Position numbers and translations under genes: made by a program. Below, in pieces: positions 35,301 through 42,742 of a stretch of DNA of 64,000 nucleotides. Source of the DNA: Paenibacillus arenosi (GTDB lineage Bacteria; Bacillota; Bacilli; Paenibacillales; Paenibacillaceae); assembly GCF_014841135.1 (NCBI RefSeq), contig NZ_JACYTN010000006.1:150106-214105 (forward strand), read 5' to 3'. A model generated the notes under the pieces. It was not told where the DNA came from, searched no databases, and worked only from the letters and a program-made list of their open reading frames with translations. How positions within the stretch are numbered: the stretch's first letter is position 1; every line of letters starts with the position of its first letter.

Positions 35301-37457
35301 ATCAGGGTCTTTTTCGTTGGCCATCTTTTTTACATAATCACTTAGTACGTCCTTTGCTTCTCGTTCTACTTCTTTATTATTGATCTTATCATTAACTTTT
35401 CTATTAATTTCTAACTCTTCTAGCTTCTTAGCTGCATTTGGAGACATGATTTTATCAAGAATTTTAAAGTAGGAGCCGTAATCTGCAGGCGGCTTCTCAT
35501 TAGCGTGAAGTGCTGTACCTTGGAATACTAATGCTGATCGAAAATCTAGATTATCTATAGCCCCTCTATCGCTTGTGGGTGTAACAGCAGCTAACATAGC
35601 CTCAATTCCTATATCTGTCCCTTTGTTCATAGCAGCTACGGGAATCACTACTTCATCCCTTATTTTAGCCATATCAATACCATACTGCTCTTTGATATTC
35701 TCTAGATGATTTGCAACTTTTAAAGGATCAGCACCTGGATCAAGCACCTTAAGCTCAGCTACCAATTGAATGAACTCTTTCATCTCAGCCTCGGTATTCA
35801 GCATTGTTGTACTGAGACCAGCTACTTGATAAAGTTGATGATAGTCGGTACCGTAATACGTCGATTGCTGGCGAACAAAAGATTGCAGGTTTGACAACAT
35901 CGCTTGCACCTTAGTCATGTCCGGACCCTTTGTCGGATCTTTTACATCTTTAAGATTATCTGACTTCGTCATCAGATTTTGCATCATCTTAATTTGTTCG
36001 AGCTGCACGACCTTAAACGTCTCCGTTGCCTGATAAAGAATGTTCATTGGGACATTTGATAAGGATCCAGCAAGTGCATTTCTTAATGAAGATTCAAGAG
36101 CTTCTTTAAATTGTCCTAGTTGAGTTTTAGCCGCTGCTGCTGCATCATTACCCGAATGAATTGTATTTACTTGATTGCTGTTTCCAACAGTATCCTGCCT
36201 GCCGACTCCATTAGTTGCTATATAGTTGCCGTTCAATCGTCCCGGTGTAGTCCGTATCTCAGCAATGTCTTGCAGTAAAGACTGGACTTGGACGTTAAGC
36301 TGCTCTCTGATTTTCTCTACTAATTTGTTGTTAATACGATTAATTTGATTAGCGATATGAACTTTAAGCCTCGGTGATAACCTAACCTCGACTTCAGAAA
36401 TATGCCTTACAATCTCTGTTACCTCATCTTGAATACTTGTATTAAGTTTTTTGTCTAACACTTTAGATACGCGTTCAAATTCTGATTTCAATTGATAACT
36501 ACGTATCGAGCCTGAGTCAATAGAGCCAAGCTGCTGCAAGTCTTTAACAGATGATCCGAGTTCTTTGGCAATGATTCGCTTCATCTCTCTACTAATTTGA
36601 TCGAGAGGAATTTCTGCTTTTCCCTTCATAACACCATTGATGCCAGCTACCGTCTTAGTGATGTATTCGTGTAGACTTTCTTCTATTTCTTTAGGAATAA
36701 GCTTCAATTTATTACTTATTTCATTACCGTCCAGTTTGCCTGCATCACCTACATCTACTGATAAAGCTGCCAACAACCTGGATTTTATTGTCCCCATTGC
36801 TTTCTGCAAATCTTCATTCGTTATTTTAAGCTCAGATACTTCGGCGATGTCAGGTCTTTGAATCTTGGTAATGATCGCCTGCTTAATTTGCTTTACAATT
36901 TCCGTTATCGTGCTTTTCTCAATCTCTAATTCAATTCCATTCAGACCACCTGGGCGAATAAGATTACTACCGTTGAGAGAGGTCATCAATCCCTCTACCT
37001 GATTCTGAATCACATTCGCACATTGTTTGATCAGTTTGTTTATTGATTCATCATCAATCTCGATTCGCTGACCGTTCGCATAGTTGGGATTTACTTCGAC
37101 ATTCATGTTTCGTACAATTTTTTTCAATTCTACGTTCAATGCCATTTCTAATTTAGCAAGCAACTGCTGCATAGATTCTTTATCAATTTTAATAGACTTA
37201 TCTCCTGATCCAGCTAGAGCGATCCCCTTTTGAGAGATTCCGGCATTGATTTCACGATCTAACTGCTGTTGAAGATTAGTACCTCCACCCTTGTTCATTT
37301 GTGTAAACAAAGCACTCATGGAAGAACGCAATGCATTAACACGTTGGTCCAAGCGTCCAAATCGATCATCAAGAGACTCCATCTCTTGACCAAAGCGAGT
37401 CATATTATCAATGGACTTTTGAAATTCTAAAATAATATCCGTTTGGATCTGATTCAC
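32307..37457 (-). CDS. Tail tape measure protein (1716 aa)
   Basis: The longest tail gene but one. Mostly helical and coiled-coil from the N-terminus (LDDRFGRLDQRVNALRSSM) with hydrophobic patches near residues 840 (LANVLSTALLGMLVWKG) and 1130 (MSIMGLAKGIAGLAAEIIGV), the usual makeup of tape measures. The known rough rule of about 0.15 nm per residue would give a tail of about 250 nm; this is an estimate. The start is a GTG with GGAGG 10 bases upstream, just after terminator 37484-37520. It follows the chaperone pair, as in siphoviruses. Confidence 0.9.
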   Translation of the reverse strand: MNQIQTDIILEFQKSIDNMTRFGQEMESLDDRFGRLDQRVNALRSSMSALFTQMNKGGGTNLQQQLDREINAGISQKGIALAGSGDKSIKIDKESMQQLLAKLEMALNVELKKIVRNMNVEVNPNYANGQRIEIDDESINKLIKQCANVIQNQVEGLMTSLNGSNLIRPGGLNGIELEIEKSTITEIVKQIKQAIITKIQRPDIAEVSELKITNEDLQKAMGTIKSRLLAALSVDVGDAGKLDGNEISNKLKLIPKEIEESLHEYITKTVAGINGVMKGKAEIPLDQISREMKRIIAKELGSSVKDLQQLGSIDSGSIRSYQLKSEFERVSKVLDKKLNTSIQDEVTEIVRHISEVEVRLSPRLKVHIANQINRINNKLVEKIREQLNVQVQSLLQDIAEIRTTPGRLNGNYIATNGVGRQDTVGNSNQVNTIHSGNDAAAAAKTQLGQFKEALESSLRNALAGSLSNVPMNILYQATETFKVVQLEQIKMMQNLMTKSDNLKDVKDPTKGPDMTKVQAMLSNLQSFVRQQSTYYGTDYHQLYQVAGLSTTMLNTEAEMKEFIQLVAELKVLDPGADPLKVANHLENIKEQYGIDMAKIRDEVVIPVAAMNKGTDIGIEAMLAAVTPTSDRGAIDNLDFRSALVFQGTALHANEKPPADYGSYFKILDKIMSPNAAKKLEELEINRKVNDKINNKEVEREAKDVLSDYVKKMANEKDPDKVRDYNQAIFGTKSSKDGTPMTNKEVGNMHIYLDRAIDFEKKLESFKETEYVKMITESLDNPLVNVNRASQGWTIALDSVIQELTPAINTVSYALLNMSNYISENAQLFAKLANVLSTALLGMLVWKGMRGGVTSINGNAEILRRRTTLQDTVKAFGTGETGHLIDNGVRALTPKEIGRYQKLPEVDRYIQELHGMSQQQQDHFRKYVAEKQINIKDLPTLFSAMEESKSWEERKELSSDEKYNKFKAYNNRLSTSTVAPQMLNASLMGNIGHMVNSSADFEGYRANTEFASVSDRMSRMTQSEFDGFEKHLGEMNRNGSPAINTLGELSRALDEYDKAMNDADKSSRESSPTFVSLSHAVRGMNDEISRTDKLKNGFTKFLTDIPNLVKGTGMSIMGLAKGIAGLAAEIIGVMALGEITKNLAEEYTLTDNQKKLNTLDDTEMLKTKFANHLQERKEIDVLDFLMVREISHTLATGGNFLGGNFIGTDAQYLGYPQIMQMESELREYLKSKGHEVNPFLDLSVYFRNNNINPEELVAQWANDTGQTEAVQKSRQEIAIEDYKANQNKSLDNRTLQEIGKQAYEEERSAGKLKFANFDTEETMSGIQSEVNSLKSKHNIALSEAIAGGMATDSVDYAELRKTQIDKIENVYNEKLSEINKYRTKMEEMIKSVPADSQDHQDAQKYLNSYTKLGEKIISARDAAIIPERNNEAQTNIQNSMSKSQRNFQRIDLLAQAKELAAAYTMDTGSQAYLDAMEGITKGRIQQMRDELGRLKGIQATGDQSEELKNQILTQQNAIDSEKMKLKEYKLAAIGIPREKLNERSSDRENELLALKVRMGNPDDSSPVVRNKKIANAKTEVRETKELIDIWRKKLPGAQAEEAEKIQQEIRDLTKLMYQTQLGIYDEVKGTAGTFNLPDGVTPMSRYEYLTRGGTHQSTTLGMGDVSVHITLPNVTNGVTQSQLHTIGSQLGQGLANGRVGGWRNQMLMNPSNYRRKY

Positions 37458-37483
37458 GGTCTCACCGCCTCCATAAAATATAA

Positions 37484-37520
37484 AACCCCTGCCCCTCCAA
37501 CACAGGAGCAGACAGGAGTT
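37484..37520 (-). terminator. Intrinsic terminator between chaperone and tape measure genes
   Basis: Minus strand long imperfect hairpin (AACTCCTG pairs CAGGGGTT, GCTCCT pairs AGGGGC), followed by TTTTATATTTT. It lies 8 bases after the stop at 37529 and ends 26 bases before the tape measure start. Confidence 0.7.
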
Positions 37521-37528
37521 CGTATTCG

Positions 37529-37861
37529 TTACAAAATACTAGAAAGCCAATTCATATCTTCCTCAGTTGCTACTTGATAATCATCCTTGTTGGAACTACT
37601 CGACGAACTGCTAGACTCTGATCCTGTACCTGAAACAGCTCCTCCGAACAATCCTCCTAAGGACATACTGGAAACTTTGATCGTAAATTCAATATGCTCA
37701 TGACACTGCTCTAAATAGTAACCTAGCTGAGGAAGCGTAAGTTGCCACACTCGGGTTTTATCTAGATTGCAATAATGCGCCAACTTGAAGAAGACATTCG
37801 CCCAATCTACCGGCGGCTTATTATCATATTCTTCTTCCTCTTCTTCAGTGGTTACAGTGAC
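37529..37861 (-). CDS. Frameshift extension of the tail assembly chaperone (GT-type)
   Basis: A 110-codon frame reached by a -1 shift at 37861-37867. It has no stop between the slippery site and 37529 and begins VTVTTEEEEEEYDNKPPVDW. The internal TTG at 37783 that could begin an 84-residue protein has no ribosome site, which favours frameshifting. The fusion would be 263 residues: 153 from the upstream frame plus 110. The C-terminus carries a Gly/Ser-rich linker (GGAVSGTGSESSSSSSSS) and an acidic end. In phage lambda the equivalent gpG/gpGT pair loads tube subunits on the tape measure. Confidence 0.75.
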   Translation of the reverse strand, partial: VTVTTEEEEEEYDNKPPVDWANVFFKLAHYCNLDKTRVWQLTLPQLGYYLEQCHEHIEFTIKVSSMSLGGLFGGAVSGTGSESSSSSSSSNKDDYQVATEEDMNWLSSIL

Positions 37862-38319
37862 TTTTTTAAGCCGTTCAAACCAATCATGCTATCGATTATC
37901 TTCTTCGCCGTATCCAAGTCTACGTATTCTTCCAAATGACTTGCTGTTATTTCTTTGTAGTACGGCTTGAATGCCATAAGCAAGACATCCATAAGTTCAT
38001 GGAATCGATCTTCGCCATCATCTCCATCAGGAATGAGATTCGCGATGATGACCCCAGAATCGATTGAGTTCAATTTCTTCATTAATTGGCGTGCATCTTT
38101 AAGTCCGAGCGGTGGAATGGAATACGTCTTGCCGTCACGAAGGCGTACTTTCTCATCTTCTTCAAAAAATACTTTTTCACGCACATCTGCTTCTTCTTGA
38201 GATAGCATCTGCTTAGGTGTCTCCGTATCTTTCGATTGCTCAGTCTGATCTTGCTTGACCTTCGCTTCATTTCCTTCTGTACCAGCAGCTCTTGGAATAG
38301 CTAGTTCTCGTTCACTCAT
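37852..38319 (-). CDS. Tail assembly chaperone (gpG-like)
   Basis: 155 residues, lying between tail tube and tape measure genes, the standard place. The N-terminal 40 residues are charged and disordered-looking (KQDQTEQSKDTETPKQ). The rest is helical (GLKDARQLMKKLNSID, FHELMDVLLMAFKPYY). It ends GLNGLKKSL: the two Lys codons are the slippery heptamer, and the stop follows four codons from it. It has its own promoter motif (38414-38445) downstream of the tail-tube terminator. Confidence 0.75.
   Translation of the reverse strand: MSERELAIPRAAGTEGNEAKVKQDQTEQSKDTETPKQMLSQEEADVREKVFFEEDEKVRLRDGKTYSIPPLGLKDARQLMKKLNSIDSGVIIANLIPDGDDGEDRFHELMDVLLMAFKPYYKEITASHLEEYVDLDTAKKIIDSMIGLNGLKKSL
37861..37867 (-). 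promoter_or_regulatory. -1 ribosomal frameshift site A_AAA_AAG
   Basis: Minus strand TTA AAA AAG in the zero frame, containing the canonical heptamer A AAA AAG. It lies 2 codons plus a stop before the end of the 155-residue frame. The -1 frame stays open for 110 codons and contains the next gene. No strong upstream SD-like stimulator was seen. Confidence 0.75.
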
Positions 38320-38413
38320 TGATTACATCCCCCAATTATTAATTCCCCCCCAAGCAAAGTACCTTGCAAAGTGACAGCAAGCTGGGGGAGTATATTCTCA
38401 CTGCCACTTCGAT

Positions 38414-38445
38414 CTCATTCTAAGGAGAGCGAATATGTTTTTAAC
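38414..38445 (-). promoter_or_regulatory. Cluster promoter motif, copy J
   Basis: Minus strand GTTAA, 17 bases, TTAGAATGAG, directly after terminator 38453-38479 and about 95 bases upstream of the chaperone start. The leader holds an imperfect inverted repeat (CCCCCAGCTTGC...). Confidence 0.55.
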
Positions 38446-38452
38446 CATTGTT

Positions 38453-38479
38453 ATGAAATAAGCCCCTCCGAAGAGGGGC
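38453..38479 (-). terminator. Intrinsic terminator with TTCG loop after the tail tube gene
   Basis: Minus strand GCCCCTC-TTCG-GAGGGGC perfect 7-bp stem with a stable tetraloop, then TTATTTC. It lies 7 bases after the stop at 38486. Confidence 0.8.
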
Positions 38480-38485
38480 CTTTGA

Positions 38486-39538
38486 TTAGCACTTGATACC
38501 AGCGCTTTCAATTTCATAACGTTTAATGCTGCCAAGACGGTTATCTATACGCTCCGGATCGATAACAGTCAATGTTACACTGTGTGTGGATGCTGTTTGA
38601 CGTTGAGCATCTAGCGTGAAGTTGGACTTCACTCGGCATTGGTACAACTCCACTTGATAGCCTTGAATGCTGCCGTCCTTCTGCTCGAACTGACCATCAT
38701 GGACAACATGTACCGTCAATGGCATATCTTTTGTCGTAATATCAAGGATATCCACAACTTCATTACGCTTGTAGTTAACGTAGACAGATACATCTTTAAG
38801 TGCAGAGTTGAATTTCAACTTGCCACCAACAACGATATACTGCTCTTCGTTTGGTGTGCCTGTAGCAATACGTTTAAGAAGCTTATTACCTTTGATCGTA
38901 CGAACAGAAATTTGAGGGTCTTTGTGCATGGAGGAGCCAAATACAAGATCCACTTCAAAGTCTGTGCCGTTTTGCTGTACCGCATGTTTCTCTTCCAATA
39001 CCCATACAAAGCCATCCTCATCCTGGCTTACACCCGCAGCACCAATTGCGTATACGATAACAACTGTTCGGCCAGCAAGTGCCGCATCAAAAGCAGCATT
39101 ATCACCAGTCACCACAACTTCTGTAGATAGGTCACGACCACCTACAACACCTTCAAATGCCTTAGGAGCTGGAGTGGTTAGAGGTGTATGAGCCAATTTA
39201 TGTTGGAACGGTGCAACACCTGGTACGACTACGGATTCTTCAATCATCTTATAGGCCGCGCCAGATACACCTTCCCGAAGCTTAGCTCCCAACATAAGGC
39301 GAACGAGATTCAAATCAAACTTTGCATCCTCTGCTGTAATGTCGATCGTTTTCTTACGAAGCAAAGAGTCCAATGCTACAGAGCTGTCTCCACCCTCGAT
39401 ATCCTGCATATCAAGCTGAACATCCAGACGCATGTTATTCAACGTTCCGATTGTGATCAGATCATCACAGTTCGGAATTTTCGCCATAAACTTACCTGCA
39501 CCTTTAATAATCATTTTCTTATTTTTCGTTGTTGCCAT
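38486..39538 (-). CDS. Major tail tube protein (probable)
   Basis: 350 residues, upstream of the chaperone pair and downstream of tail-terminator genes, as expected for a tube subunit. The N-terminus KNKKMIIKGAGKFMAKIPN and the segment QLDMQDIEGGDSSVALDSL resemble tube proteins. It is longer than usual tubes; about residues 125-260 seem to be an inserted beta domain. No sheath gene is present nearby, so the tail is non-contractile. RBS AGGGAGG precedes the ATG. Confidence 0.7.
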   Translation of the reverse strand: MATTKNKKMIIKGAGKFMAKIPNCDDLITIGTLNNMRLDVQLDMQDIEGGDSSVALDSLLRKKTIDITAEDAKFDLNLVRLMLGAKLREGVSGAAYKMIEESVVVPGVAPFQHKLAHTPLTTPAPKAFEGVVGGRDLSTEVVVTGDNAAFDAALAGRTVVIVYAIGAAGVSQDEDGFVWVLEEKHAVQQNGTDFEVDLVFGSSMHKDPQISVRTIKGNKLLKRIATGTPNEEQYIVVGGKLKFNSALKDVSVYVNYKRNEVVDILDITTKDMPLTVHVVHDGQFEQKDGSIQGYQVELYQCRVKSNFTLDAQRQTASTHSVTLTVIDPERIDNRLGSIKRYEIESAGIKC

Positions 39539-39552
39539 TTAGATAGCCTCCC

Positions 39553-40005
39553 TTAGCCATTTTCATCAATCCCAATTGTGAGACCGATTTGAGTAAAGTA
39601 CTTGTACGTGTTTGCAAGATCTGTGTCATCCTCGGCACTCGTGATGTACTGGCCTTTGAACACACTGCCCTGCTTCAAACCCAAAAACTTGTCATCAAAC
39701 AAGCTTACGACTCGATCTGCTATATTTGTCGCCAACTCCACATTACCTTGGGTATAGATATCAAAGTCCACGATAAATCTATATTCAAGATAGTTGTCGC
39801 CTCTAGAGCCTGGATTTTTGTAAAAAGATAGAATCGGAAAATGCTCGACAGCGAGCTTTTCAGGCTTCTTTCTTTTTTGAATCTTCAATTGCCAGTCTGC
39901 AGGAGTTGACTGCTGTGATAGCCCCAACATAGCCTGAATCTCAGAGTCATTACGAAGGGTCTGCTCAATACAAGCGTAGATAGCGGAAATATTTATTTTC
40001 CCCAC
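39553..40005 (-). CDS. Tail terminator / completion protein (probable)
   Basis: 150 residues with the pattern of tail-completion proteins (an N-terminal helix, then a beta sheet: FPILSFYKNPG, LEYRFIVDFDIYTQG, ADRVVSLFDDKF). It sits immediately before the tube gene and four bases after the previous one, the typical order. Function from position and general character. Confidence 0.55.
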   Translation of the reverse strand: MGKINISAIYACIEQTLRNDSEIQAMLGLSQQSTPADWQLKIQKRKKPEKLAVEHFPILSFYKNPGSRGDNYLEYRFIVDFDIYTQGNVELATNIADRVVSLFDDKFLGLKQGSVFKGQYITSAEDDTDLANTYKYFTQIGLTIGIDENG

Positions 40006-40009
40006 TCCA

Positions 40010-40627
40010 TCACATCCTCTTCGTCATGTCTCGTAGTTTAATATAAGAACCAGGTGGTACTTTCTTAACAGCAGCGCGTACAGCATCGTAGAACATTAAA
40101 ATACTTTCAAGCATTACTCTTCTAAACCAAAACTGAGCCAGTATTTCTTCACCAAATGGCTTGGTCTGATTCTGCTTGGTAGATTGCCTCGCTCTCCCTA
40201 ATGGAGCAGCATAAGCTTCACGATCTACCCACGATCCTGAAGATCTTACATAGACATCACGACCTTTACGTGCCATGTTCCAGTCGTCTCTACCTAAGGA
40301 ACCAGCCAATTGATAAGTAGAAGAGTTCTTCATTTGCTTCGAACCATATTCATAATAAACAACGAGAAAGCTAGGTTCGTCCTTGCTCACTTCTCCACCT
40401 GCACCAAAGCTTGCAACGAACCGCGTAGCACTTTCAACAATTGAGCTTCGAATAGACTCCTGCATGATTGTTCTATACTTCGCATCTGTTTTGCGCAACT
40501 GCAGTGTATCAAAGCTGTTATTTAGGTTTTGTAAAATGATAGGTTCCATCAGAAGTAACTGTACGGTAATCGCCTTTTGCACCTCTCGCATGTACTGCTT
40601 CTGATCGAATTGTATAAACCGCCCCAT
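40010..40627 (-). CDS. Neck / HK97 gp10-like protein (probable)
   Basis: 205 residues, helix-rich with a central segment FLVVYYEYGSKQMKNSSTYQ that fits head-tail connector proteins of the gp10 type, which often contain a Tyr/Phe-Glu-Gly phrase. The C-terminus is helical and basic. Overlap-like spacing with neighbours. If there is no head, it would cap the tail. Confidence 0.5.
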   Translation of the reverse strand: MGRFIQFDQKQYMREVQKAITVQLLLMEPIILQNLNNSFDTLQLRKTDAKYRTIMQESIRSSIVESATRFVASFGAGGEVSKDEPSFLVVYYEYGSKQMKNSSTYQLAGSLGRDDWNMARKGRDVYVRSSGSWVDREAYAAPLGRARQSTKQNQTKPFGEEILAQFWFRRVMLESILMFYDAVRAAVKKVPPGSYIKLRDMTKRM

Positions 40628-40631
40628 CGTC

Positions 40632-40937
40632 TTATTTGACCTCTAAAATAGATACAACCGGCTCACTCCCGGTCGCGAAGAAAAGTTTTGCAACCCCATT
40701 AAAGATACGCTGTTCTTTAAAGAGCAACCGCTGCTGTTCATTTCCAATTTCGACGTTCGGCGCATCACTTACATACACATCGCCAAATCCTAGATTCTCG
40801 ACAACAACTGCTGCATCTGCATGAAAAATGCTATAGATAAGCTGTGAATGACTTAACAATTGATGTGTCGTCTCTCGCACAACTTCGCTAGGCTGCACAA
40901 TTGCAGAGGTTTTTTCTTTCTTTTTACGAGCTGCCAT
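40632..40937 (-). CDS. Small neck-region protein (101 aa)
   Basis: Start set at ATG 40937 (MAARKKKEKTSAIV), which has GGAG and AAGGGG upstream; the TTG ten codons earlier lacks one. The C-terminal part (DAAVVVENLGFGDVYVSDA, GVAKLFFATGSEPVVSILEV) is a compact beta domain. Such small proteins occur in phage neck or tail modules. Family not recognised. Confidence 0.55.
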   Translation of the reverse strand: MAARKKKEKTSAIVQPSEVVRETTHQLLSHSQLIYSIFHADAAVVVENLGFGDVYVSDAPNVEIGNEQQRLLFKEQRIFNGVAKLFFATGSEPVVSILEVK

Positions 40938-41006
40938 TTCCCCTTCTCCCTTCGCTTTAACTTTCAATCAATAGCGTTCATCTCTATGAAACGAAGTAAC
41001 GCTGGA

Positions 41007-41039
41007 GCTATTATAAGCAGGGAGTATAGCATTTTTAAC
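41007..41039 (-). promoter_or_regulatory. Cluster promoter motif, copy G
   Basis: Minus strand GTTAA, 18 bases, TTATAATAGC; spacer one longer than in other copies. It would serve the neck and tail-tube genes beginning at 40937. Confidence 0.45.
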
Positions 41040-41070
41040 AAATGCTTTTTACATGCGTAGAATAAAAGAG

Positions 41071-41325
41071 TTACCGATTCTTTTTCATACACGGCCTGCA
41101 ATTTGCTATTGTTCGAGGCATAGCAGCCATTCTCTTATTAGATGCTTCTAGCTCAGCTGGATAGACTAAGTAACCGTAATCATTTATAACTTTTTGAGTA
41201 AGTTCACCAATACAAGTGAGGCAGATAACTGACTCCCCGGGCAGGCCTTCCACTTCGAAGTTCTCCTTGGCTTTCTTCGTTACATACCTAAACCCGCATC
41301 TCACACATTTCATTGCGTCAATCAT
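41071..41325 (-). CDS. Small zinc-finger-like protein (84 aa)
   Basis: Three CxxC pairs: MKCVRCGF, ICLTCIGE and NCRPCMKK. The middle part is helical (GELTQKVINDYGYLVYP). The neighbour at 41358-41579 has the same three-pair plan and its C-terminal pair follows a similar Tyr/Asp phrase. A regulator or zinc-binding structural protein; no DNA-binding family was recognised. Confidence 0.65.
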   Translation of the reverse strand: MIDAMKCVRCGFRYVTKKAKENFEVEGLPGESVICLTCIGELTQKVINDYGYLVYPAELEASNKRMAAMPRTIANCRPCMKKNR

Positions 41326-41357
41326 TCATATCCCACCTAATCTCTTCACTTGGATTT

Positions 41358-41579
41358 TTACTGTGATAATCCTAGCAAACGCGCCCTTAGCTCTCGTTTT
41401 TTATTATGTTGTGCACATGTTCTACAATCATAAATCCCCATATATCTATCCAATAATTCCTGATAGGATACATTCGTACTTGCAGCTAAACAATGAATGC
41501 ATTGCCCCGTTTCGGCACGATAGACGGCTGCTAATGCCCTTGCTTGCTTTGTTATGTATTTCCCACATATACATTTCAT
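41358..41579 (-). CDS. Small zinc-finger-like protein, paralogue (73 aa)
   Basis: Start at ATG 41579 (MKCICGKYITKQARAL), with GAGGTGA 6 bases upstream. Cys pairs: CIC near the start, CIHC in the middle, CRTC near the end, followed by a basic stretch (HNKKRELRARLL). Adjacent to and probably co-transcribed with the 84-residue protein, from which it appears to have diverged. Confidence 0.65.
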   Translation of the reverse strand: MKCICGKYITKQARALAAVYRAETGQCIHCLAASTNVSYQELLDRYMGIYDCRTCAQHNKKRELRARLLGLSQ

Positions 41580-41705
41580 AAAGATCACCTCATCTTGAAT
41601 ATAGGGAATGTACGGCGCACCGGAACAAAAAATACGAACCATACGATTTTTTCGAGAAAAATACATCACATATATAAATAGTTGTTACTTAAATAGAATA
41701 AAGAC

Positions 41706-41742
41706 ATAAAAAAAGATCGCCTATACCGATATAAGCGATCTT
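41706..41742 (-). terminator. Intrinsic terminator after the 78-residue gene
   Basis: Stem GATCGC/GCGATC with inner TATA-rich pairing; on the minus strand it is followed by T7. On the plus strand a TTCTTTC follows, so it may be bidirectional. Confidence 0.75.
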
Positions 41743-41775
41743 CTTTCACTATTGTTTTATCAACTATATTTGACA

Positions 41776-42012
41776 TTAAAAAGCCACTTCCTCAAGAAAT
41801 ACCCGAAGTTCTTCCATGTTATGAAGTAGCACGGTCACTGGCAACTCGTTATCAAGATAACTGGTAAACACAACTAAAAAACCATTTTTTACATTTTTAT
41901 CCTCATAATTATCAATCATTACAATGCCACGACTACACTTAAAAGATAGTCCCATAAAACATACGCTATTCCCATACTGCTCATTCATTTTGAAAATAAG
42001 CTCATCCAGCAT
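41776..42012 (-). CDS. Hypothetical small protein (78 aa)
   Basis: Unrecognised; beta/alpha sequence with a hydrophobic centre (NGFLVVFTSYLDNELPVTVLL). GGAGG lies 8 bases before ATG. It forms a one-gene unit between promoter motif 42043-42074 and terminator 41706-41742. Confidence 0.6.
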   Translation of the reverse strand: MLDELIFKMNEQYGNSVCFMGLSFKCSRGIVMIDNYEDKNVKNGFLVVFTSYLDNELPVTVLLHNMEELRVFLEEVAF

Positions 42013-42042
42013 TATGTTTACCTCCTATTCCTACATTCCTAG

Positions 42043-42074
42043 CTCAATATAAGAACAAAAGATGAGAAATTAAC
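42043..42074 (-). promoter_or_regulatory. Cluster promoter motif, copy A
   Basis: Minus strand GTTAA, 17 bases, TTATATTGAG, about 30 bases upstream of the 42012 start codon. The rightmost copy in the cluster. Confidence 0.55.
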
Positions 42075-42157
42075 ATTTGCAGGAATAAAAACGAAGTTAA
42101 CGAACTATTATTAGGATTTGTCAATCGACCCACTTATTAATTAGCTAGGACATACTT

Positions 42158-42742
42158 CTATTGCAAAGCTTTATTTAAACGAGTTACCTGATAATTCACA
42201 TATGCCTCGTATTTCTTTATATCTTTCGTTAATTTATCTCGTTCCGCTTCAACCACACGAAGACGCTCTTCCAGATTGAATTGCAGTACTTCGATTTCTT
42301 GTTCATAGCGTTTAATTTGGTTGGACATCTCATCAAATTGCTGCTGCTGCGCATTGTATTTTCGATACATCTCTAAAAACAACTGCATCGCATCATGCAT
42401 TACATATTCTCCACAAGCTTGCTTGTCCTTTTCCGTTGAATCCAACGATTTCCCCTGACTTACAAATGATGGATTGACTGCTCGGCCTGCTTTAAGCGTA
42501 TCTAGACTTGCCAACACATAGTTATACAAAGAACCTTCTTCACGCTGTACCGACTGAGACAAACTACGGTCGCTATCCGGCATACGTTTCGCAACAAATT
42601 GTTGAATAGGATTCAGATCGTATTCAGACACGTTCTTTTCAACGAATTGTTGAATCACTTGTGATAGGGTTGCATCATACTGCATTTCTCCAAATGATTG
42701 ACTATTCAGTTCCAATGTTTTTTTATTCAATCTCAGCTCCAT
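42158..42742 (-). CDS. Coiled-coil protein at the head of the tail cluster (194 aa)
   Basis: Start set at ATG 42742 (MELRLNKKTLELNSQSF), with GGGGAGGA upstream. The N-terminal third is soluble, the C-terminal third a long coiled coil (FDEMSNQIKRYEQEIEVLQF). It is the outermost gene on this strand; the next gene is the divergent aldehyde dehydrogenase. Unknown function; could be a cluster regulator or structural part. Confidence 0.55.
   Translation of the reverse strand: MELRLNKKTLELNSQSFGEMQYDATLSQVIQQFVEKNVSEYDLNPIQQFVAKRMPDSDRSLSQSVQREEGSLYNYVLASLDTLKAGRAVNPSFVSQGKSLDSTEKDKQACGEYVMHDAMQLFLEMYRKYNAQQQQFDEMSNQIKRYEQEIEVLQFNLEERLRVVEAERDKLTKDIKKYEAYVNYQVTRLNKALQ

Noticed and set aside
37529..37783. 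Independent 84-residue gene starting at TTG 37783
   Set aside because: No ribosome site; better explained as part of the -1 frameshift product.
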